NCBI GenBank assembly: GCA_039978895.1
Contig: JBDWAL010000036.1
Coordinates: 1-64,000 of the forward strand
Direction: 5' to 3'
Origin: Aliishimia sp039978895
GTDB taxonomy: Bacteria > Pseudomonadota > Alphaproteobacteria > Rhodobacterales > Rhodobacteraceae
DNA: 64,000 nt
Shown here piece after piece: positions 35,873-43,332 of the stretch; the stretch's first letter is position 1, and each line of letters opens with the position of its first letter. A program made the position numbers and the translations under genes. The notes under the pieces are model-generated. The model was not told the DNA's origin, did no database searches, and worked only from the letters and a program-made list of their open reading frames with translations.

Positions 35873-37152
35873 TTACCTATGTTTCCGCAGGGCTGTTGGC
35901 GTTGCTGGCAGTTTCTATTCCTGTCGGCATCGTGCTTTTTCTACTTGGGTTTGGTGTGGATCAATTCTTCTCAAACTTCCCTCTGAGCCGCGCTTTGGGC
36001 AACATGGTTTGGTCATCATCCAGCTCAGCGACACTCATTGCGATCCCATTTTTTGTTCTACTGGGCGAAATCCTAGTCCGCTCTGGTGTGGCAACTCGCA
36101 CGTATGCGGCCCTTGACCGGTGGGTCAGCTGGATGCCGGGCGGTTTGGTCCACGCGAATGTCGCAACGGCAACGATGTTCTCAGCTACGTCAGGATCGTC
36201 TGTCGCCACAGCCGCGACGGTTGCCACAGTCGCGATGCCACAAGCCGAGAAGCTCGGATATGATCCCAAGTTGTTCTCAGGGGCTATTGCAGCTGGCGGT
36301 ACACTTGGCATAATGATCCCACCTTCGATCAATCTGATCGTCTATGGCTTTTTGACGCAATCCTCGATCCCGCAACTTTTTCTAGCAGGCCTTGTTCCGG
36401 GTCTTGGATTGGCGTTGGCGTTCCTGATGGTGACGGCCATCATCTGCACGATCCGTCCAGACTTGGGGGGGAACCGCCGTGTGTTCCCTTTCAATCAAAT
36501 GATGCGCGCCTTGGTGGATTTGGTGCCAATTCTTCTCCTGTTTGGGTTGATCGTTGGCTCCATCTATCGTGGATGGGCCACGCCAACTGAAGCCGCCGCC
36601 GTGGGTGTTGCGGGCGCGCTGGTCATCGCGTTGGCCTTTGGCGGGGTAAATTGGAAGATGATGCGGGACAGTCTTCTTGGTACGATGAAGGTCACTTCGA
36701 TGATCATGCTTATCATCATCGGTGCCTCCTTCTTGAACTTCACTTTGTCTTCGGCCGGTTTGGGGCGCGAACTCACGGCGTTCATGGAGGGGCTTGGTCT
36801 TGGCCCCTTTGGCTTCATCATGGTTGTCGTCGCGCTCTACATTGTCCTGGGGTTCTTTATAGAAACGCTGTCCTTGATGGTCGTCACAATTCCAATCATC
36901 GTTCCTATGGTGCTGGCCCAAGGGTATGATGTGGTTTGGTTTGGTATCTTAATGATCGTCCTGATCGAAATGGCGCTGATCACACCGCCGGTTGGTTTGA
37001 ACCTCTATGTCGTGCAAGGCGCGCGCAAGTCAGGCAACCTCAACGAAGTGATGCTTGGCGCGTTGCCTTATGTGATTGTGATGCTCGTTATGGCATTTGC
37101 ACTGATCACTTTCCCCAACATAGCACTCTGGCTACCGAACGCGCTCAAATAA
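35869..37152 (+). CDS. TRAP transporter large membrane subunit (DctM type)
   Basis: A 427-residue permease with about twelve helices. Typical blocks: FVLLGEILVRSGVATR, FSATSGSSVATAATVATVAMP, AAGGTLGIMIPPSINLIVYG and ALITPPVGLNLYVVQGARK. It is full length for the family. The start overlaps the small subunit gene (ATGA). The substrate is inferred from the neighbouring DUF1445 and oxoprolinase genes to be 5-oxoproline, a hydantoin or a related acid. Confidence 0.9.
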   Translation: MITYVSAGLLALLAVSIPVGIVLFLLGFGVDQFFSNFPLSRALGNMVWSSSSSATLIAIPFFVLLGEILVRSGVATRTYAALDRWVSWMPGGLVHANVATATMFSATSGSSVATAATVATVAMPQAEKLGYDPKLFSGAIAAGGTLGIMIPPSINLIVYGFLTQSSIPQLFLAGLVPGLGLALAFLMVTAIICTIRPDLGGNRRVFPFNQMMRALVDLVPILLLFGLIVGSIYRGWATPTEAAAVGVAGALVIALAFGGVNWKMMRDSLLGTMKVTSMIMLIIIGASFLNFTLSSAGLGRELTAFMEGLGLGPFGFIMVVVALYIVLGFFIETLSLMVVTIPIIVPMVLAQGYDVVWFGILMIVLIEMALITPPVGLNLYVVQGARKSGNLNEVMLGALPYVIVMLVMAFALITFPNIALWLPNALK

Positions 37153-37218
37153 CCTAAGCAACTAATTTTCAACAAAAATAATGCGGCCCATTGGCTGCAA
37201 ACAAAGGAGAACTGTCTG

Positions 37219-40200
37219 ATGTGGCAATTCTGGGTAGATCGTGGTGGTACATTCACCGACATCGTTGCGAAATCTCCTAAGGGTGATCTGCGCACTAGTA
37301 AGCTGCTTTCGGAGAACCCGGAGGTTTACAAGGACGCAGCCGTACACGGCATTCGTGACATTCTCGACCTGCAGCCCGGCACTGATATGCCAGCGGGTCT
37401 GATCGAAGCCGTGAAGATGGGCACAACCGTCGCAACGAATGCACTGCTGGAACGCAAAGGCGAAAGAACCGTTCTGTTCATTACCAAAGGCATGAAGGAC
37501 TTGCTGCGGATCGGCTACCAAAACCGGCCAAAGCTGTTTGATCTGAACATTGAGCTGCCCGAACTTCTTTACGAAGAGGTGGTTGAGGTGGATGAACGTC
37601 TTGATGCAGAAGGCAAAGTCCTCTTGGCCCTCGATACGACCGCAGCCAGAGCAGCACTATCCCGAGCATACGGAAAAGGCTATCGCTCAATCGCCATCGC
37701 CTTGATGCACAGTTACCGCTTTTCAGATCACGAAAAACAGCTGGGCGATATGGCGCAGCAATCTGGTTTCACGCAAATCTCGCTTAGCCACGAAGTCAGC
37801 CCGTTGATCAAGCTGGTCGGTCGCGGCGATACCGCCGTGGTGGATGCATACCTGTCCCCGATCCTTCGTCGTTACGTGGATCAAGTTGCAAATGCCTTGG
37901 GCGCGCATTCTGGTGGCTGTGAGCGGCTTATGTTTATGCAATCCAACGGCGGTTTGACTGATGCGCGCCTGTTTCACGGGCGTGATGCAATTCTGTCCGG
38001 CCCTGCTGGCGGCGTTGTTGGTATGGTGCGCTCTGCCCAAGAGCTTGGCTTTGAAAAGCTGATTGGTTTTGACATGGGTGGCACATCAACTGACGTCTGC
38101 CACTACGCCGGTGAATTTGAACGCTCGTTTGAGACTGAGGTGGCGGGCGTGCGGATGCGCGCGCCGATGATGTCCATTCATACGGTTGCGGCGGGTGGTG
38201 GTTCAATTCTGTCATATCGCGATGGCCGCATGCAGGTCGGCCCTGAAAGTGCGGGCGCAACCCCCGGCCCCGCCGCTTACCGGCGCGGCGGGCCTTTGAC
38301 CGTGACCGATTGCAACGTCCTTTTGGGAAAACTAAACCCAGATCACTTCCCAGATGTCTTTGGGCCAAATGGTGATCAAGCGTTAGACATTGATGCGGTG
38401 CGGGCGAAGTTCAACGACCTCGCGGCAGAGATCGGCGATGGTAAGACGCCTGAAGACATTGCCGAGGGCTTCTTGCGCATCGCCGTTGAGAACATGGCGA
38501 ATGCGATCAAGAAAATCAGCGTTCAGCGCGGATACGATGTGACACAATACACGATGAACTGCTTTGGCGGCGCTGGTGGTCAACACGCCTGCCTCGTAGC
38601 GGATGCCTTGGGTATGGAAAGCATCTTTATCCACCCGTTTGCCGGCGTCTTGTCCGCGTTTGGCATGGGATTGGCTGATGTGCGCGCGATGCGCGAGCAG
38701 CAATTTGAAAGACCCCTTGATGACACAAGCGCAGTCGAAGCTTTGAACGAATTGGCCCCAATTGCGCGGGGTGAAGTCAAAGACCAAGGCATTGATGCCG
38801 ATGAAATCGTTGTCTCGCAACGCGTTCAAATCCGACCACGAAGTGCCCAGCAGAGTTTGGAAATCGCATTCGGCACTGCGGCCGATATGAAGGACGCATT
38901 CGTTAACGCACACCAGGACCGGTTCGGATTTGCACCAGACACAAGCGATCTGATCATTGACGTGCTGGTTGTCGAGGCCATTGGCAAAACCGGCGAGCAA
39001 GTCAGCTTGCCTGATCCGCAAGATATGACCACCAACAAAACATCTGTTCTTGTGTGTTTTGAAGGAAAGTGGCGGGAAGTTCCTCTGGTGGATCGCGCCA
39101 GCCTTGCGATTGGGCAATCGATCAACGGCCCGGCAATCCTGACAGAGCCGACTGGCACCAATGTCGTCGAACCGGGTTGGCGCGCGACCTGTGCCAAGGC
39201 TGGCAATTTGATCCTAGAGCGGACGGTGCCGATCCAACGGGCGCAAGCGATCGGCACCGAGGTAAGTCCAGTCATGTTGGAGGTGTTCAACAATCTTTTC
39301 ATGTCCATTGCAGAACAAATGGGGGCGACGCTCGCCAACACAGCCTATTCGGTCAACATCAAGGAACGGTTGGATTTCTCCTGTGCAATTTTTGATCAAC
39401 ATGGCGATCTTGTAGCCAATGCACCCCATGTGCCAGTCCACCTGGGATCGATGTCCGAGAGCGTGCGCACCATCCTCGCCACGAATGCAGGCAAAATTCG
39501 TCCCGGCGATGTGTTCATGATGAACAACCCATTCAATGGCGGCACCCATTTGCCAGACGTGACTGTGATTACCCCGGTTTTCGATGCCGATGGCGACAAC
39601 ATCCTCTATACGGTTGCCTCGCGCGGTCATCATGCAGATATCGGTGGCAAGACCCCCGGATCAGCCCCACCCGACAGTCGCACGATTAAGGAAGAAGGCG
39701 TCGTGATCGACAATTTTCTTCTCGTCGATCAAGGCCAACTGCGCGAAGTGGAAACGCGCGCATTGCTGGCATCGGGCACCTATCCATGTCGAAACATTGA
39801 TCAGAACATGGCCGACTTGACGGCACAAATCGCGGCCAACACTACGGGTGTTTCTGAGCTTCACAAGATCACTAGGCAGTTTGGGATCGCCTCGGTTCAC
39901 GCCTACATGGGGCACGTTCAAGACAATGCCGAGGAAAGTGTGCGGCGCGTATTGGATGTTCTCACCGACGGTACCTTCAGCTATCCAATGGATAGCGGAG
40001 CAAAGATCGAAGTGGCCATCCGCGTTGACAAGGCGAACCGGTCTGCAACGATTGATTTCACTGGAACCTCTGCCCAAAGCCCCTTCAACTACAACGCGCC
40101 GCTCGCGATTTGCCGCGCGGTCGTGCTTTATGTTTTCCGAACGCTTGTTGGCCGCGATATCCCGATGAACGAAGGTTGTCTCAAGCCGCTTGAACTGATT

Positions 40201-40797
40201 GTGCCCGAAGGATCGATGATCAATCCAAGGTCACCGGCTGCAGTCATTTCGGGCAACACCGAGGTCAGCCAATCCATCGCAGACACACTTTACGGTGCTC
40301 TTGGCGTCATCGCGGGCAGTCAGGGGACGATGAACAACTTCGTTTATGGCAACGAAACCCATCAAAACTACGAGACAATTTGCGGTGGCACAGGGGCGGG
40401 CGACGGCTTCCATGGAACCAGCGCGGTACACAGCCACATGACGAACACACGCATGACTGATCCTGAGGTCCTAGAGACCCGCTTCCCTGTTCGGGTAGAC
40501 GAGTTCACCATCCGGCAAGGGTCCGGTGGTCTTGGGCAATTTGTCGGGGGAAATGGCATCATCCGCCGCATTACTTTCAACGAAGCGATGACTGTGACGA
40601 CATTAAGCTCGCATCGCGACGTGCCTCCTCACGGTGCGGCTTCGGGTTCATCCGGCGCAACAGGCGAAAACTCCGTTCAGCGCGCAAACGGCGTCATCGA
40701 ACCACTTCAAGGCAACGATCAGGTTGAGCTTTCCCCCGGTGACACATTCATCATGAAAACCCCCGGCGGAGGTGGATTTGGGCAGAAAAAGCAATGA
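37219..40797 (+). CDS. Fused 5-oxoprolinase/hydantoinase (HyuA-HyuB)
   Basis: A 1192-residue enzyme combining both halves. The N-terminal HyuA-type part (about 1-680) begins FWVDRGGTFTDIVAKSPKG and contains the ASKHA-fold signatures SGPAGGVVGMV and IGFDMGGTSTDV. The C-terminal HyuB-type part starts about residue 680 and carries YSVNIKERLDFSCAIFD, DVFMMNNPFNGGTHLPDV and VASRGHHADIGG, where metal-binding His and Asp lie. Fusion at this length is typical of eukaryote-like ATP-dependent 5-oxoprolinases and some bacteria. It opens 5-oxoproline to glutamate with ATP, or a hydantoin or acetophenone-type analogue. A perfect hairpin follows the stop. Confidence 0.92.
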   Translation: MWQFWVDRGGTFTDIVAKSPKGDLRTSKLLSENPEVYKDAAVHGIRDILDLQPGTDMPAGLIEAVKMGTTVATNALLERKGERTVLFITKGMKDLLRIGYQNRPKLFDLNIELPELLYEEVVEVDERLDAEGKVLLALDTTAARAALSRAYGKGYRSIAIALMHSYRFSDHEKQLGDMAQQSGFTQISLSHEVSPLIKLVGRGDTAVVDAYLSPILRRYVDQVANALGAHSGGCERLMFMQSNGGLTDARLFHGRDAILSGPAGGVVGMVRSAQELGFEKLIGFDMGGTSTDVCHYAGEFERSFETEVAGVRMRAPMMSIHTVAAGGGSILSYRDGRMQVGPESAGATPGPAAYRRGGPLTVTDCNVLLGKLNPDHFPDVFGPNGDQALDIDAVRAKFNDLAAEIGDGKTPEDIAEGFLRIAVENMANAIKKISVQRGYDVTQYTMNCFGGAGGQHACLVADALGMESIFIHPFAGVLSAFGMGLADVRAMREQQFERPLDDTSAVEALNELAPIARGEVKDQGIDADEIVVSQRVQIRPRSAQQSLEIAFGTAADMKDAFVNAHQDRFGFAPDTSDLIIDVLVVEAIGKTGEQVSLPDPQDMTTNKTSVLVCFEGKWREVPLVDRASLAIGQSINGPAILTEPTGTNVVEPGWRATCAKAGNLILERTVPIQRAQAIGTEVSPVMLEVFNNLFMSIAEQMGATLANTAYSVNIKERLDFSCAIFDQHGDLVANAPHVPVHLGSMSESVRTILATNAGKIRPGDVFMMNNPFNGGTHLPDVTVITPVFDADGDNILYTVASRGHHADIGGKTPGSAPPDSRTIKEEGVVIDNFLLVDQGQLREVETRALLASGTYPCRNIDQNMADLTAQIAANTTGVSELHKITRQFGIASVHAYMGHVQDNAEESVRRVLDVLTDGTFSYPMDSGAKIEVAIRVDKANRSATIDFTGTSAQSPFNYNAPLAICRAVVLYVFRTLVGRDIPMNEGCLKPLELIVPEGSMINPRSPAAVISGNTEVSQSIADTLYGALGVIAGSQGTMNNFVYGNETHQNYETICGGTGAGDGFHGTSAVHSHMTNTRMTDPEVLETRFPVRVDEFTIRQGSGGLGQFVGGNGIIRRITFNEAMTVTTLSSHRDVPPHGAASGSSGATGENSVQRANGVIEPLQGNDQVELSPGDTFIMKTPGGGGFGQKKQ

Positions 40798-40860
40798 GCG
40801 CCGACTTCACTGCGGATAAACGGGCCATGGTTCACCGCACAGTCGCTGTGACCAAAGTCG

Positions 40861-40884
40861 TTTCGAAGGGCTAGCCCTTCGAAA
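40861..40884 (+). terminator. Perfect 24-bp inverted repeat after the oxoprolinase gene
   Basis: tttcgaagggct followed directly by its exact complement agcccttcgaaa, 64 bases after the stop. There is no T-run, so it may be a weak terminator or 3' stabilising stem for the operon. Confidence 0.6.
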
Positions 40885-40890
40885 CGCGTA

Positions 40891-41703
40891 CTACTTCTTG
40901 GTTTTGCACGTCCTTTGTTCCACCAAACCATATGGAGGGAAATTCCAGCATTTCTTCCGTCGCCCAGCACTTGAACGCACAACAGAATAACGCGTTGGAC
41001 GCATCCGCTCGTAAACCGCGTTTGATCCATCTTTCATTGGAACACCCCCCTTATGGGTGTGATCCATCCTGCGCGAACCAGCGTCGTTTTGTCTGAACAC
41101 AAGATCATCGCCACCGCCACGCGGCGGGCGTCCCGGTACTGCGCCACCACCCCTTATGTTTGAAAGCGGGCGGGCGCGTTGCAATGCATCGAAATCGGGC
41201 ACTTCGCCCATCGGACATTGCACGACGTAGGGCGCAGGGGAGATGTGTGATGGCGATACCCAAATGTGTCGTCGAATTGACCATTGCACACGTCCAACGC
41301 CCCCTCAGCGATCCCATACCCGTCAGGGTTTGCATCGCCATAAATCGGGACCCCGTCAAAGGCCCAACCGAAGATCGCAGCGTCATCCGCATTGGTCATC
41401 TGTTCAATCATGCAGACGGGTGTGGCGTCGATGACAAGGCAGTGCCAACCCGCGTTGCTCACGGCCACAAGATCGCCAGCGCCATTCATGATCGCCCGCA
41501 ATCGCAAACCATCGCGCCATGTCCTGCAAACGCTGCTCAACGTCACAAAGACGATATTGGCCACGTTCTTGGGCAATCCGCACTTTGGCAAGCCATACGC
41601 TGTAAACCTCAACCACGCTTACGAAGAATTAGAAGCCATTGTCGAACAGGTTTCCGTCCAGATCGATATCGGGTGTGTTGTCGAAGATTTGGAACGGTGA
41701 TTA
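40891..41703 (-). pseudogene. Decayed YHYH-domain protein gene
   Basis: On the minus strand one frame has FGWAFDGVPIYGDANPDGYG and DVCNGQFDDTFGY, and the next frame continues HISPAPYVVQCPMGEVPDF. Together they give the YHYH-type signature split by a frameshift at about 41235 (the expected YHYH has become YRHH). The downstream GGG/PRGGG tail of this family also follows. Upstream, a frame that breaks before about 41640 includes LPKCGLPKNVA. The function of YHYH proteins is unknown; this copy is dead. Confidence 0.7.
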
Positions 41704-41705
41704 AG
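41571..41705. repeat. Degenerate direct repeat, copy A
   Basis: About 130 bases that align with 42947-43074 in the same orientation. Shared blocks include ggcaatc-gcactttgg, cgcttacgaagaa, ctcgatatc/atcgatatc and the end ttggaacggtgattaa. It lies directly behind the stop of the immunity-like gene and in the 5' part of the decayed YHYH gene. Confidence 0.7.
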
Positions 41706-42219
41706 CAAACTTTACGCAAGAATCATACAGCTTTAAAAAAAGGTCATCTTCTTTCGGCTTACCTTGGACAATTCTGATAGCGTAACCTCCAATTGGCCCA
41801 AAAAATTCTCTCGAATATTTTTTATTTTTGACCTTGGAGAACCCCATAATTACAGGACTCTGATAATTGATGTCCGACTTTCCAAAAGTATGGAAAGCCC
41901 AATGTAGGTTATCAAATTTCTGCATCAAAAGGTTGCCGATATACATATTGATATCGCTAGCCAACGAAAATTCCAAAGGCCCTGGCTTTTCCTGTCCTTT
42001 GATTTCAGCGCATACACCGAAGAAAAAATCATTCAACACCGGAAGAAGATCTCTTCCCTCCAGTATTGGGTAATCGCATTTTGCAACAAAATCTTTTAAT
42101 ATTTCGATGCGTTCAGAAACTGAATCGACATACCATTCATATGCCACCTTTGCTTCCTTCCGTTCTGCTAGATGGCACGGCTTAGCTAGTTTTGGTTGGA
42201 AAACATCATATTCACTCAT
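41701..42219 (-). CDS. Putative immunity protein
   Basis: A 172-residue soluble protein, relatively AT-rich compared with the metabolic operons. It has no signal peptide and no family I can name with certainty; FSLASDINMYIGNLLMQKFDNLHWAFH and NYQSPVIMGFSK look like segments found in small immunity proteins of polymorphic toxin systems. Its ATG overlaps the stop of the upstream nuclease-like gene (TGATG), the expected toxin-then-immunity order. It ends exactly where repeat copy A begins. Confidence 0.6.
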   Translation of the reverse strand: MSEYDVFQPKLAKPCHLAERKEAKVAYEWYVDSVSERIEILKDFVAKCDYPILEGRDLLPVLNDFFFGVCAEIKGQEKPGPLEFSLASDINMYIGNLLMQKFDNLHWAFHTFGKSDINYQSPVIMGFSKVKNKKYSREFFGPIGGYAIRIVQGKPKEDDLFLKLYDSCVKFA

Positions 42220-42895
42220 CAGTCTACGATCCTAATTTCAATACCAGCCGCTTCCAATTCAGCTTGCAATCTTGGCGTTGGCCCAACCCTTCCAGTCTGC
42301 GCACTCCGCCTAAACTCCCAAGAAACTGACGTCACGCTGCCATTCTCTAACAATTCACGATCTTTATTCACTTGTCGCATAGTACTGGCGTCCGCAGATG
42401 TGCGTCCAACCTTAGATTCTATAGCACTACGGTCAGTGGTCAAAACATCAACTCGGCGCGGCCCATCCGATGTTTGCATCGTAACTTCGCGTTGCGAGTT
42501 GGGGAACCGCAAAGCAATTTCATCAGAAGCTCTATCCCCCGCAATTTGATTACGTCGTATTTGAGACACTGAAATGTCAGGTATCTCAAGTCCCCTATTT
42601 GTAGCATTATGATCCGCGTCAAAACCAAAGAGCGCCGCACCCGTTTCTTGCCCTTGCAAAACGAACTCTTCGCCTTGCTTGATTGCAACACCACCTGTGA
42701 CCGAAACATTTGCCCCTGCCAACGGCGGTGCGCGTGCGCAAAGCCAACGTCATAGCTTGGCGCAACATGTGAGGTCTCAACTTGGGAATAATTGATGCCG
42801 GATGCTACACTCGACACAGCTAAAGCCGTGTTCGTGACAAATATTAATACCAGCATGGCAACGCACAAGCGCAAGATGTGACGAACAAACTCCAT
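42219..42895 (-). pseudogene. Secreted PD-(D/E)xK-like nuclease toxin, frameshifted
   Basis: The C-terminal frame (167 codons ending at 42219) has a layout of restriction-endonuclease-like toxin domains: Glu69 in a helix, RRVDVLTTDRSAIESKVGR with Asp92 and the E-S-K pair (Glu102, Lys104), then MRQVNKDRELLENG and VSWEFRR. A preceding frame from 42895 gives a signal peptide, VAMLVLIFVTNTALAVSS, then NYSQVETSHVAPSYDVGFAHAH. The two join by a one-base shift at about 42725, where PPLAGANVSVTGG would continue. Either the gene is broken or the window carries a sequencing indel. It would otherwise encode a roughly 225-residue exported nuclease toxin. Confidence 0.55.
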
Positions 42896-42946
42896 GCCCT
42901 ATCTTAGCCCGTTCGCACACTTGTGGCCATCCTAGTCACGCTCATC

Positions 42947-43074
42947 GGCAATCGGCACTTTGGAAAACCGTAAACCTAAACCGCGCTTACGAAGAACCCT
43001 AAGGAAGCGTCAAACAGATCAGCAATTAGCTCGATATCAGATGTGTCATGGAACAGTTGGAACGGTGATTAAAG
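42947..43074. repeat. Degenerate direct repeat, copy B
   Basis: Matches 41571-41705 with scattered changes and a six-base gap. Just to its right the minus strand holds the last 20-odd codons of another gene (...SDWVDANKIEWPEDL, stop at 43069). In both copies the repeat follows the end of a small gene, as in tandem toxin/immunity arrays. Confidence 0.65.
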
Positions 43075-43332
43075 ATCTTCAGGCCACTCGATTTTGTTGG
43101 CATCCACCCAATCACTAGCCGATGTTAAAGAGGTTGAGACCTACAGAAAATGCTCAACAATTGGCCAATTATAAAGGGTAAAACGACGTCCTGCATCGGT
43201 CAATCGTATCAAACCAGCGATATTTTGAGACACCGAAATCCGTTGTGCGCGCTCATTTCTTGCAAAACGTGCATGCCTTGGGAATACTGTTTGGGACGTG
43301 CAATCGTTTTGCCGTTCTATGAGGTTGTATTG

